Shown here: positions 17,818-27,722 of the stretch, one piece after another
How the letters are laid out: each line of letters begins with the position of its first letter
How positions within the stretch are numbered: the first letter of the stretch is position 1
Assembly (NCBI RefSeq): GCF_016863175.1
Contig: NZ_BOOJ01000014.1
Location: 164,481 to 228,480, forward strand
DNA: 64,000 nt
Direction: 5' to 3'
DNA from: Paraplanobispora siamensis
GTDB taxonomy: Bacteria; Actinomycetota; Actinomycetes; Streptosporangiales; Streptosporangiaceae
The notes under the pieces: model-generated
What the model was told of the DNA's origin: nothing
What the model saw: the letters and a program-made list of their open reading frames with translations, nothing else
Databases searched by the model: none
Position numbers and translations under genes: made by a program

Positions 17818-17822
17818 CGACG

Positions 17823-19418
17823 ATGGCGACCGGACGGGGGACGACGCGCGGCCCGGAACCCGCCGTGCCCGGATCGGCCCCAGGCGCGAAGGAGGCGGCC
17901 GTATCCGGATCGGCCCGGGGCACGGAGGAGGCGACCGGGCCCGGGCCGGGTGTCAGGAAGGGCCCGGAGGCGTGGAGGGCGGCCGTGGAGGCTCCGCGCG
18001 AGGGCGCGGGGTGGCGGGGCCGTCTGATGGCGCTGGGGCGGCGGGAGCCGTCCTTCCGGCCGCGTGTCGACCCGCTGGCCGAGCCGCGCCTGCGGCAGCG
18101 CGCCGACGCCGCCACGCTGGTCGCGCTGTTCGTCGTCGCGCAGCTGGTGATCCCGGCCCGGCTGGTCCTGCGCGGCCTGCCGATCTCCCTGACACCGGCC
18201 GACCTGCTGGGCCTGTTCCTGCTGCTGTGCTGGCTGTGCGCGCACTTCACCACCACCCTCGGCGCCGCGAAGGGACGGCTGCCGATCAGGACCGCGCTGT
18301 TCGTCTACGGCGTCGGGCATCTGATCATCTACGGCTACACCACGCTGTCCTACCTGCCCAAGGACGAGCTCAACCTGGCCGACCACTCCGCGGTGCTGAT
18401 CGCCGCCAACCTGGGGGTGGCGCTGGCGGTCTGCGACGGGGTCCGCGGGCGCGGGCGCCTGGACCTGGTGCTCAAGACCGTGGTGGTCTCCGGGGCGGTC
18501 ATCTCCGTGATCGGGGGCCTGCAGTTCGTCTTCGGCCTGGACCTGACGAGGTACATGGTCCTGCCCGGCCTGCGTCCCACCGGCGTCGAGGGCGTCGAGG
18601 CCGTGCTCGGCAGATCCGACTTCAACCGGGTGGCCTCGACGATGGGCCATCCCATCGAGTTCGGCGTGGTGTGCTCGATGCTCCTGCCCATCGCCGCGCA
18701 CTACGGCTTCCACGCCCGCGACCGCGGGCAGCCCGCGGGACGCTGGTGGCTGTGCACCGGGCTGATCGCCGGCGGCCTGATGTTCTCGGTGTCGCGCTCG
18801 GCGGTGCTGGGCGTGGCGAGCGTGGCGCTGGTGCTGTTCCTCGGCTGGCCGCACCGGCGGCGCCTGCAGGCGATGGCGGCCACCGTGGTCTTCCTCGTCG
18901 GGATCAAGGTCCTGGTCCCCGGCCTGCTCGGCACGCTGTTCAACCTGTTCGCCACCATCGGCTCCGACGACAGCGTCCGCTTCCGCACCCACGACTACTC
19001 CTGGGCCCTGGCCGAGATCGGCAGGCGCCCGCTGCTGGGCCGCGGGGTCGGCACCTGGTACGCGCCCAAGCACCAGGTCTTCGACAACCAGTACCTCCTG
19101 ACGCTGGTGGAGGCGGGAGCCCTCGGCCTGGCGCTGTTCGTCGGCATCGCGCTGTGCGGCATGACCGTGGCGCTCATGATCCGCGCCCGCAGCACGGACG
19201 CCCGCGACCGCAACCTCGCCCTGACGCTGACCGGCTGCCTGCTGGTCCCCCTGGTCTGCGCGGCCACGTTCGACCTGCTGTCCTATCCGGGGGTCACCGC
19301 CCTGATGTTCCTGCTCGTCGGCGCGGTGGGCGCCCTGCTGCGGGCGACCCGGGACGAGTCCCTCCCCCCGCCCGCTCAGCCGCAGGGCAGGGGTGCCACC
19401 GTCGAGGTGATGCGGTAG
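17823..19418 (+). CDS. O-antigen polymerase/ligase-like membrane protein
   Basis: A 531-residue protein with a 95-residue Gly/Pro/Ala-rich N-terminal extension and then about 10-11 membrane helices. The DSVRFRTHDYSWALAEIGRRPLLGRGVGTW segment, with an Arg and a following His-rich loop, is the Wzy_C/WaaL hallmark external loop. It polymerises or ligates lipid-linked repeat units outside the membrane. It lies 5 bp after a Wzz-like gene, as a Wzy/Wzz pair. The last 43 bp overlap the convergent beta-helix gene. Confidence 0.88.
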   Translation: MATGRGTTRGPEPAVPGSAPGAKEAAVSGSARGTEEATGPGPGVRKGPEAWRAAVEAPREGAGWRGRLMALGRREPSFRPRVDPLAEPRLRQRADAATLVALFVVAQLVIPARLVLRGLPISLTPADLLGLFLLLCWLCAHFTTTLGAAKGRLPIRTALFVYGVGHLIIYGYTTLSYLPKDELNLADHSAVLIAANLGVALAVCDGVRGRGRLDLVLKTVVVSGAVISVIGGLQFVFGLDLTRYMVLPGLRPTGVEGVEAVLGRSDFNRVASTMGHPIEFGVVCSMLLPIAAHYGFHARDRGQPAGRWWLCTGLIAGGLMFSVSRSAVLGVASVALVLFLGWPHRRRLQAMAATVVFLVGIKVLVPGLLGTLFNLFATIGSDDSVRFRTHDYSWALAEIGRRPLLGRGVGTWYAPKHQVFDNQYLLTLVEAGALGLALFVGIALCGMTVALMIRARSTDARDRNLALTLTGCLLVPLVCAATFDLLSYPGVTALMFLLVGAVGALLRATRDESLPPPAQPQGRGATVEVMR

Positions 19419-20347
19419 TCCTCGTCGATGGTGACCAGCTTGTTGCCGGAGAAGTCGACGCCGGCGCAGTCGACCACCAGCGGGCCGTACTCCCAGGACT
19501 TGTCCACCACGCTGTTGTCCCGCATGACCTTCCTCCCGCGGGCGTGCAGCAGGCGCATGCTGTAGGTGCCGCCCATCACCAGGTTCTCGGTCACCTCCAC
19601 ATCCACCGTGCCGGTGTCGACCAGGAAGATCGGCGAGGTGACGTCCTCGGCCTGCCGCTGGTCGAAGGTGTTGTGGTGGACCACCAGCCCCCTGCCCGCG
19701 CCGATGGTCTGGATGCCGTCGCCGTGGTCGCCGGGGTTGGAGCACAGCAGCACGTACGAGTCCTCGATGCGCACGTTGTCGCCGGAGACGCTGAAGCCGT
19801 CGCCGTGGCCGCGGACGTGCACGCGCCTGGCGGTGAAATCCGTCGTCTGGATGCCGGGCGCGGTCAGGCAGCCCTTCTCCGGGCCGACGGTGGAGTCGGT
19901 GATGGTGAAGGAGTAGCCCTCGCCGTCGTACCAGTCCTGCACGCCGCCGTCGATCCGGCTGTTCCTGATGACGACGTCGTCGGCGGTGATCAGCAGGTCG
20001 CCGGGGATGTGCACGCCGTCCAGGACTCTTCCGTCCTTGGTCACGCGGTAGGCCTCGCCGTGGAAGTTCAGCTTCAGCCTGCGCAGCTCCGTGCCGGGCG
20101 GCACCCCCGTGCACGCCGGGGTCGGATGGTCGGGGCAGCCCTCGGGGCCGGTGGTCTGCGCCGGCGGGCCCGTGGGCGAGGCGGGCGCGGACGGCGTGCC
20201 CCGCGGTCCCGTTCCCCGCGTCCCCTTTCCCGGAGCCCCGGTGGGGGACGGCGGGCCGGCCTGCTCGGAGGCGGGCGGGGTGCAGGCCGCCAGCGGCAGG
20301 ACCAGGCACAGCAGGAGGGCGGCCACGAGGCGCGGCAGGTGTCGCAT
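19376..20347 (-). CDS. Lipoprotein with right-handed parallel beta-helix
   Basis: A 323-residue exported protein. The signal peptide has a lipobox, LAAC, with Cys about residue 22, followed by a Pro/Gly/Thr-rich linker to residue 75. The rest is a ladder of short strands with stacked Asn and Ile/Val (VVIRNSRIDG, NVRIEDSYVLL, DVEVTENLVMGG), the pattern of pectate-lyase-like beta-helices. Such proteins bind, cleave or epimerise polysaccharides. It is the last gene of the leftward operon that starts at 24273, 6 bp after the RmlC-like gene, so it may trim or anchor the polymer on the cell surface. Confidence 0.82.
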   Translation of the reverse strand: MRHLPRLVAALLLCLVLPLAACTPPASEQAGPPSPTGAPGKGTRGTGPRGTPSAPASPTGPPAQTTGPEGCPDHPTPACTGVPPGTELRRLKLNFHGEAYRVTKDGRVLDGVHIPGDLLITADDVVIRNSRIDGGVQDWYDGEGYSFTITDSTVGPEKGCLTAPGIQTTDFTARRVHVRGHGDGFSVSGDNVRIEDSYVLLCSNPGDHGDGIQTIGAGRGLVVHHNTFDQRQAEDVTSPIFLVDTGTVDVEVTENLVMGGTYSMRLLHARGRKVMRDNSVVDKSWEYGPLVVDCAGVDFSGNKLVTIDEDYRITSTVAPLPCG

Positions 20348-20353
20348 CGCCGG

Positions 20354-20908
20354 TTACCCCGTCGTCCGGAGCCGCTCGCGGAGTCGCGACCACGATCCGG
20401 CGGCCAGGTCGCGCTCGCTGATCGCGGACACCGGCAGCGGCCAGTCGATCTTTAGTTCGGGATCGTCGTAACGGACGGACAGGTCCTCGGCGGGGTCGTG
20501 CTCCCGGTCGATGCGGTAGCAGACGTCGGTCTGCCCGGTCAGGGCCTGGAACCCGTGCAGCAGCCCCGGCGGGACGTAGAGGGTCAGGAAGTCGGTGTCG
20601 TCGAGCACCACGGACATCTGCCGCCCGAAGGTGGGCGAGTGCGGCCGCGCGTCGACGAGCACGTCGTGCACCGCCCCCCGCGCGCACCTGACCAGCTTGG
20701 CCTCCCCCCGTCCCGACCGGCCGTGCATGCCGCGGACGGTGCCCTGCCGGGAGCGCGACTGGCTGTCCTGGATGAACAGGGAGGCGTCCAGACCGTGCTC
20801 CGCCGCGACCGCCGCGTCGAAGGTCCGGGTGAACAGGCCGCGGTCATCCCGGTGGGGGGTCGGCACGAACAGCAGCACCCCGTCGAGCGCGGCCCGTTCA
20901 ACTCTCAT
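20354..20908 (-). CDS. RmlC-family cupin, second copy, likely different sugar
   Basis: 184 residues from ATG 20908. The RmlC core is plain: DDRGLFTRTF, TVRGMH with the catalytic His, AKLVRCARGAVHDVLVDAR, SPTFGRQ, PPGLLHGF and DDPELKIDWPL. It differs from the rmlC at 5474 where the Tyr before the Pro of the Tyr-x-Pro motif is His (REHDP), so the general acid may be changed. It may be a 3- or 5-epimerase or an isomerase acting on another 4-keto sugar. Overlaps the GT2 gene by 4 bp within the leftward operon. Confidence 0.85.
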   Translation of the reverse strand: MRVERAALDGVLLFVPTPHRDDRGLFTRTFDAAVAAEHGLDASLFIQDSQSRSRQGTVRGMHGRSGRGEAKLVRCARGAVHDVLVDARPHSPTFGRQMSVVLDDTDFLTLYVPPGLLHGFQALTGQTDVCYRIDREHDPAEDLSVRYDDPELKIDWPLPVSAISERDLAAGSWSRLRERLRTTG

Positions 20909-21750
20909 CTCGCGATCCCGTCCGTTCTGCTGCTCGAATCCGTCGACCACGCCACGGGCGCCCCGCGGGAGCCGCGCGCCAGCGCCCGGTCGGCGACCTG
21001 GACGGCCAGGTAGCAGGCCGCGTCCAGGGGGCTCACCGACCGCCCGGCCAGCAGCGCGACCAGCGGCCGCAGCCCCAGCCTGCTCTGCGCGGGCCGGCCG
21101 AGCGCGTCCAGCTGCCGGTTGCCGAGCCGTACCCGGACCCGGCGGCGCAGGTGCGCGCGGACGGTCCGCGCCGGCCGGACCACCGAGCGGGCCTCGGGGA
21201 CCGCCCGCCGCTCGCCGGGCGCGAAACTCCTGTGCACCCATTCGTCATCGCACACCACGTCGGGCAGAGGGAAGACCCTGGCGTGCCCGGCCTCGGTGAG
21301 CGCGTAGACGCCCACGCCGGCGAGCACCCGGTGCGGGCCCATCATGCGGTCGTGCACCCGGTGGACCCGCCGGGCGGTACGGCCGGCGCCGCGCAGGTCC
21401 CACTCCGGGACGGGGGCGCAGGCCAGCACGCCGGGCCGGTCGAGCGCCGCGACCAGCGCGCGGGCCGACTCCGCCGACAGCCCGACGTCCGCGTCGAGAT
21501 AGATCCGGGGGAAGACGCGGCACCGCGCGTCGCCCAGCCGCAGGGCGTTGACCTTGCCGGGCAGCGGCGTCTCGACCACCCGCACCCCGGCCGATCTCGC
21601 CACCTGCGCGGTGCGGTCGGTGCACGCGTTGGCCACGACGACGACGTCGAACTCGCCCGGGGCCGCCCCGGCCAGCAGCCCGTCCAGGCAGCGCGGCAGC
21701 GCGGAATCCTCGTTGTGCGCGGGGATCACCACGGAGGCCAGTGGCGTCAT
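20905..21750 (-). CDS. Family 2 glycosyltransferase
   Basis: 281 residues from ATG 21750. ASVVIPAHNEDSALPRCLDGLL opens a GT-A fold; VVVANACTDRTAQVA and YLDADVGLS provide nucleotide and metal sites. HRVHDRMMGPHR and CDDEWVHRSF lie in the acceptor half. No membrane helices. Start and stop overlap the neighbouring genes by 4 bp, so it is translated as part of the dehydrogenase-GT4-GT2-RmlC-like-beta-helix operon. Confidence 0.87.
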   Translation of the reverse strand: MTPLASVVIPAHNEDSALPRCLDGLLAGAAPGEFDVVVVANACTDRTAQVARSAGVRVVETPLPGKVNALRLGDARCRVFPRIYLDADVGLSAESARALVAALDRPGVLACAPVPEWDLRGAGRTARRVHRVHDRMMGPHRVLAGVGVYALTEAGHARVFPLPDVVCDDEWVHRSFAPGERRAVPEARSVVRPARTVRAHLRRRVRVRLGNRQLDALGRPAQSRLGLRPLVALLAGRSVSPLDAACYLAVQVADRALARGSRGAPVAWSTDSSSRTDGIAR

Positions 21751-22953
21751 CGGCGGCTCCGGGCGGCGTACGCCGCCTCGTACGCGGCCAGCAGGGCCTT
21801 CTTCGAGTGCTCCCACGACAGCGGGCCGGCGACCCGCTCGCGGCCGATCTCGCCCATCCTGCGGCGTTCGGCGGGGTCGTCGAGCAGCCGGGCGATCAGC
21901 TTGGCGAACTCCGAGACGTCGTCGGCCGGGGCGTACAGGGCGGCCTCCCCGGCCGAGACCCTGGCCTCGCGCAGCTCGAAGGAGACGATCGGCCTGGCCA
22001 TCGCCATGTACTCCATGACCTTGTTCATCGTGGAGACGTCGTTGAGGGGGTTGAGCGGGTCCGGGGACAGGCAGACGTCGGCGGTGGACAGGTAGCGCAG
22101 CAGGTCGGCGTCCGGGATCCGGCCGGTGAACTCGACGCTGTCGGCCAGGCCCAGCTCCCGCGACAGCGCCACCATGGCCTCGAAGGTGTCGCCGCCGCCG
22201 ACGAACACGGCGTGCCAGTCCGTACGGCCCAGCTCGTCGCGGAGCCGGGCCAGGGCCCGCAGCGCGTAGTCCACGCCGTCCTGCGGCCCCATCACGCCCA
22301 GATAGCACAGCAGGTGGGGCTTGCCCTTCCTGGCCGCCTCGTCGGGGGGCACCTGGTGGAAGCGTTCGACCCGGGGCGCGCTGCGCACCACGAACACCTC
22401 CTCCGGGCGCTTGCCGCCCCTGGTGACCGCGACCTCGCGGTAGCTCTCGTTGGTGGCGATGACGACGTCGGCGGCCCGGTAGGTGCGCCGCTCCAGGGAG
22501 CACACGGCGCGGTAGAGGAGGTCCTCGCCGCGGCCGAACCTGGACAGGTAGAGCTCGGGCACCAGGTCGTGCTGGTCGAAGACGAACCTGGCGCCGCGGC
22601 GCCTGAGGGCTCGGGCCACGAGGAAGAACAGGTCCGGCGGGTTGCAGGCGTGCACCACGTCGACCCGGCCCACCTTGCGGGCCAGGCGGAAGGTGTGCCA
22701 GAGCGCGGTGCCGTACTCCCGCAGATAGCCCAGCGGGCCGCCGGTGGCCGCGCGCAGCCGGTAGCGGTGGATCCTGACGCCGTCGATCACCGCCTCGGGC
22801 TCGGTGTCCTGCGTGGCGCCCCGCGGGCAGATGACGTGGACCTCCCAGCCCGCCTCGCGCAGGGCCAGGCTCTCCTGCCACACGCGCCGGTCCATGGGGA
22901 CCGAGAGGTTCTCGACGAGGATGAGTGCTCTGCGAGCTGCTTCACCGACCGCT

Positions 22954-22973
<20 letters not shown>
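21747..22973 (-). CDS. Family 4 glycosyltransferase
   Basis: A 408-residue GT-B enzyme. The N-terminal half has LILVENLSVPMDRRVWQES and VHACNPPDLFFL, as in GT4 enzymes of surface-polymer loci; the C-terminal half has YLGVMGPQDGVDYALRAL, FTGRIPDADLLRYLS and the donor-site segment NKVMEYMAMARPIV. It uses an activated nucleotide sugar, perhaps the uronic acid made by the dehydrogenase that overlaps it upstream by 20 bp. Confidence 0.9.
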
Positions 22974-24273
<1,300 letters not shown>

Positions 24274-24533
24274 GTGCACTGCCCTTCGCCGCGTCACCCA
24301 CCCGTTGATCGCGCGGAGCCGTGGAGCGATATGTCGTGGCCCGCTTCACACCGCTTGTATGTCGGTATGTGCCAGTTGAGTGTTACATCCGAGTTGAGTG
24401 TTACGCCCGCAAAATCCGGCCTTTCTATTTCGAATAGAATGTGATATCCCGTCCATCGGGAATGCGATATTCGGATCGCCGAGAATGTGAGATTCGGCTA
24501 GATGGATGACCGATTCAATACGCGGTGGGACGG
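24274..24533. promoter_or_regulatory. AT-richer intergenic region upstream of the leftward operon
   Basis: 260 bp with no gene, markedly more AT-rich than the flanks. A direct repeat of gttgagtgttac occurs twice at about 24375-24405, and related gaatgtgat/gaatgcgat/gaatgtgag words recur at about 24437-24490. It lies between the start of the nucleotide-sugar dehydrogenase (leftward) and the 3' end of the GT2 gene, so it should carry the promoter of the leftward operon. The repeats may be regulator sites. Confidence 0.35.
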
Positions 24534-25457
24534 TCAGCCCGGCAGGCTCCGCATCCGGCGCGACGGCCTCATCAGCGCGATCGCCGCGGCCCGCGACGTA
24601 CGGCGCCCGGCGAGCGCGCGCAGCGTCTCGCCCAGCGTCACCGCGGCGTGATAGGCGAAGGCCGCCACCGGGCCCCGGCGGCGGCGGAACAGCAGGACCT
24701 TGTTCACCGCGAGCAGCGAGGCGAGCATGGGGTTGACCTTCGCGTCCCCGCCGATGTGCTCGACCACCGCCGCCGGCTCGTACCACAGCGTCCAGCCCCG
24801 GTCGGCGGCGCGCAGCGCGAACTCGGTCTCCTCGCTGTAGAGCAGGAACGACTCGTCCCACGGGCCGACCTCGCGCAGCGCCGCCGCGGAGACGAGCATG
24901 GCCGCGCCGGTCGACCAGTCCGCCGGGCCGGGACGCTCGTACCGCAGCGGATCGGTGATCACCTCTCCCAGCGTGCCGATCCGCCCGGCCAGCCGCCCGC
25001 CGATCAGCGCCTCGGCGACCGCCCCGCGCACGCTCGGCGCCCGGCGCAGGGACGGGTGCACGTGGCCGCCGGGATCGACGATGCGGGGCGCCGCGATGCC
25101 GCGCCCCGGCTCCCTGAGGGCGTCGGAGAGCGGGGCGAGCATGCCCGGCCGCAGCCGGCAGTCGGGGTTGAGGATCAGCACCGCGTCGAGCGCCTCCAGG
25201 TCCAGCGTCCGGGTCCCCGCGTTGATCGCGGCGGCGTAGCCGCCGTTCCTGCCGGTCCGCACGACCCTGATCGGCAGCTCGGCCCGCTCGGCGATGGCGG
25301 CCGAGTCGTCCCGCGAGGCGTTGTCCGCCACCACTACCTCTGCCAAATGCGTTCCGCGCGCTCCTTCGGCGAGAGAGGCCAGGCAACCGGGGAGCACTTT
25401 GGCGCTGTTGTACGTCACGATCACGACCGCGATCCGTGCGGGTTGGGATATCGCCAT
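24534..25457 (-). CDS. Family 2 glycosyltransferase, rhamnosyltransferase-like
   Basis: A 307-residue GT2 of the WbbL/RfbF rhamnosyltransferase kind: VAVVIVTYNSAKVLPGCLASL, DNASRDDSAAIA, GRNGGYAAAINAG, ILNPDCRLRPGML, and DWSTGAAMLVSAAALREVGPWDESFLLY. That Asn-Gly-Gly and Trp-Asp-Glu-x-Phe-Phe/Leu-x-Tyr pattern is common in enzymes using dTDP-rhamnose, which the rml genes here would supply. It is transcribed alone, divergent from the 2OG oxygenase-like gene across a 97-bp gap. Confidence 0.88.
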   Translation of the reverse strand: MAISQPARIAVVIVTYNSAKVLPGCLASLAEGARGTHLAEVVVADNASRDDSAAIAERAELPIRVVRTGRNGGYAAAINAGTRTLDLEALDAVLILNPDCRLRPGMLAPLSDALREPGRGIAAPRIVDPGGHVHPSLRRAPSVRGAVAEALIGGRLAGRIGTLGEVITDPLRYERPGPADWSTGAAMLVSAAALREVGPWDESFLLYSEETEFALRAADRGWTLWYEPAAVVEHIGGDAKVNPMLASLLAVNKVLLFRRRRGPVAAFAYHAAVTLGETLRALAGRRTSRAAAIALMRPSRRMRSLPG

Positions 25458-25554
25458 GACGCGGAGTATTCACCCGAATAGGGGTGTAACGAAAGAGTTT
25501 CGATACGACGATGAGAAAACGGAGAAACCCGGACAGGACGGATGGAGAATCGCC

Positions 25555-26361
25555 GTGCAGGACGTCAAGGAATTCACTTTCCGCCGAGAAGACCTGCTCC
25601 CCCTCGCGGACAGTCTGCGTCCGCAGTTCCAGCAGGCCTCGCCGTTCCGGCACGTCGTCATCGACGACTTCCTGCCCCCGGGCGTTCTCGACCCGGTGCT
25701 CGCGGAGTTCCCCGAGCCCCGGGACGTCGAGTGGCAGCAGTTCGACAGCGCCAAGGAGGTGAAGCTGGCGCTGTCCGACACCGAGCGGATGGGCCCGGCC
25801 ACCCGGCACCTGCTGGCCGAGTTCAACGGGCAGGTCTTCATCGACTTCTTGGAACGTTTGACCGGCATCGAGCAGCTCGTCTCCGACCCGCACTACGAGG
25901 GCGGCGGGCTGCACCAGATCCGCCCGGGCGGCTTCCTGAAGGTGCACGTGGACTTCAACCGGCACCGCCGGCTCAACCTCGACCGCCGCCTCAACGGGCT
26001 GCTCTACCTCAACAAGGACTGGGAGGAGAGCTACGGCGGCCACCTGCAGCTGTGGAACAGGGACATGAGCGAGTGCGAGCACGCCATCCTGCCGGTCTTC
26101 AACAGGTTCGTGCTGTTCGCCACCACCGACGACGCCAACCACGGCCACCCCGACCCGCTGACCTGCCCCGAGGACCGCGCCCGCCGTTCCATGGCGCTGT
26201 ACTACTACTCCAACGGCCGCCCGGCCGAGGAGATCACCGACGACCACACCACCGTCTTCAAGCAGCGGCCCGGGGAGTCCTGGAAGAGCAACCTCCGGCA
26301 GGTCGCCAAGCGCTGGACGCCGCCCGCCCTGGTGGACCTGGCCTCCCGGCGCAAGGACTAG
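25555..26361 (+). CDS. 2OG-Fe(II) oxygenase-like protein
   Basis: GTG 25555 has a GGAG site at 25544-25547; 268 residues. It shows the facial triad in a plausible order: His 131 and Asp 133 in KVHVDF, a distal His in NHGHPD (196 or 198) and Arg at 210-211 for 2-oxoglutarate. The LYLNKDWEESYGGHLQLW segment is typical of prolyl-4-hydroxylase-like oxygenases found in polysaccharide loci. The substrate may be a sugar or lipid-linked glycan. It is 7 bp upstream of the acyltransferase. Confidence 0.82.
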   Translation: MQDVKEFTFRREDLLPLADSLRPQFQQASPFRHVVIDDFLPPGVLDPVLAEFPEPRDVEWQQFDSAKEVKLALSDTERMGPATRHLLAEFNGQVFIDFLERLTGIEQLVSDPHYEGGGLHQIRPGGFLKVHVDFNRHRRLNLDRRLNGLLYLNKDWEESYGGHLQLWNRDMSECEHAILPVFNRFVLFATTDDANHGHPDPLTCPEDRARRSMALYYYSNGRPAEEITDDHTTVFKQRPGESWKSNLRQVAKRWTPPALVDLASRRKD

Positions 26362-26368
26362 GCAGCCG

Positions 26369-27610
26369 GTGGTGGGGGAGCCCCGGCTGAGACTGACCTA
26401 CCTCGACGGCATCCGGGCGGTCGCCGCGATGTTCGTCGCGCTCCACCACATCTGGCTCGGCGTCTGGGACGACTTCCCGGCCAACGCCGGCCCGTGGTGG
26501 ACCGGCTGGCTGCTGTACGGCCACATCGCCGTGGCGGTCTTCATCGTGCTGTCGGGCTTCTCCCTGGCGATCGAGCCGGTCAGGAACGAGGGCAGGCTGC
26601 GCGGCGGGAACCGGAGGTTCTTCCGGCGCCGGGCCTGGCGCATCCTGCCCGCCTACTGGGCGGCCCTGGCCGTCTCGATCATCCTGATCGCGGTCAGGCA
26701 GCACGAGCTGCTGGGCCCGGACGGGACGGTGGTCGGCTACCAGCCCGTCACCGTCAAGTCCGTCGTCGTGCACGGGCTGCTGCTGCAGGACGTCATCGGC
26801 AGCCCGTCGCCCAACGGGGCCTTCTGGTCGATCGCCATCGAGTGGCAGATCTACTTCCTGTTCCCCCTGCTGCTGTGGTGGCATCGCCGGTTCTCGGCGC
26901 GGACGCTGATCTTCTCTGTCCTCGCCGTCGTGATCGTCAGCCAGTACCTGTCGCTGGCCTTCGACGTGCTGTCCCCGATCCAGGGCCTGACCCCGCAGTT
27001 CCTGGCGCTGTTCGTGTTCGGCATGGTCGCGGCCGACGTGCTGTCCGGCCCGCCCCGGCCCCGGCGGTGGGCGCTGGCCGGGGCGGCGGCGGGAACCGTG
27101 GTCCTGGTCGCCTGGGCCTGGATCGCCGGCTCCCCGGCCATGGTGGCGAACTTCTTCTGGGTGGACCTGGCGGCCGGGGTGTGCACGGCGCTGCTGCTGG
27201 CCGGGCTGGTGCACGCCCGCTCCAGCCGCCTGCGGTCGTTGTTCGAGACCCGGTTCCTGCGCTGGACCGGCCGCTTCTCCTACAGCATCTACCTGGTGCA
27301 CTCGCCGATCCTGCTGACCCTGTGGTACTTCGCGGTGGTGCCGATGCGGCTGGAGCCGGTGCCCCGCTTCCTGGTCATGCTCGCCCTGGGCATGCCCGCC
27401 GTGATCTTCGGATCCTGGCTGTTCTCGCGCCTGTTCGAGGAGCCCTTCCTGCGTCACCGCAGCTGGGCGAGCCTGCGCGAGGCGTTCGCGGCCAGGTGGG
27501 CGGCTCTGCGGTCCCGGCTCGCGAGGACGCGGCCCGCCGGGGCGGGGGCCCGGGCGCCCGATACGGGGACGCCCGGACCCGAGGTGTCGCTGGTCCCGGA
27601 GGAGCGTTAG
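26369..27610 (+). CDS. Acyltransferase 3 family membrane protein
   Basis: A 413-residue protein with about ten membrane helices. YLDGIRAVAAMFVALHH carries the conserved His/Arg-type start of the family; FFRRRAWRILPAYW and WSIAIEWQIYFLFPLLLW follow, and SYSIYLVHSPIL is the last conserved block. Such enzymes acetylate sugars of surface polymers or lipids across the membrane. It is very likely coupled to the 2OG oxygenase-like gene upstream. Stop at 27610 leads directly into the 28-bp tandem repeats. Confidence 0.9.
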   Translation: MVGEPRLRLTYLDGIRAVAAMFVALHHIWLGVWDDFPANAGPWWTGWLLYGHIAVAVFIVLSGFSLAIEPVRNEGRLRGGNRRFFRRRAWRILPAYWAALAVSIILIAVRQHELLGPDGTVVGYQPVTVKSVVVHGLLLQDVIGSPSPNGAFWSIAIEWQIYFLFPLLLWWHRRFSARTLIFSVLAVVIVSQYLSLAFDVLSPIQGLTPQFLALFVFGMVAADVLSGPPRPRRWALAGAAAGTVVLVAWAWIAGSPAMVANFFWVDLAAGVCTALLLAGLVHARSSRLRSLFETRFLRWTGRFSYSIYLVHSPILLTLWYFAVVPMRLEPVPRFLVMLALGMPAVIFGSWLFSRLFEEPFLRHRSWASLREAFAARWAALRSRLARTRPAGAGARAPDTGTPGPEVSLVPEER

Positions 27611-27722
27611 CGGCCGGTGTACCGGGCGACGGCCTCAGCGGCCGGCGTGCCGGACGGCGGCCTCAGCGGCCGGCGTGCCGGACGGCGGCCTCAGCGGTCG
27701 GCGTACCAGGCGACGGTCCGCT
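27611..27722. repeat. Four tandem copies of a 28-bp unit
   Basis: Four head-to-tail 28-bp units at 27611-27638, 27639-27666, 27667-27694 and 27695-27722. Units 2 and 3 are identical; 1 and 4 are diverged. The fourth unit is the 3' end of the epimerase gene on the minus strand, covering codons for TVAWYADR and its stop. Units 1-3 are copies of this gene end lying after the stop codon, in the spacer between two convergent genes. Confidence 0.85.

Noticed and set aside
17562..20687. A 1041-residue minus-strand open frame
   Set aside because: Covers the O-antigen polymerase and part of the beta-helix gene out of frame; Arg/Gly/Ala/Pro composition without any domain.
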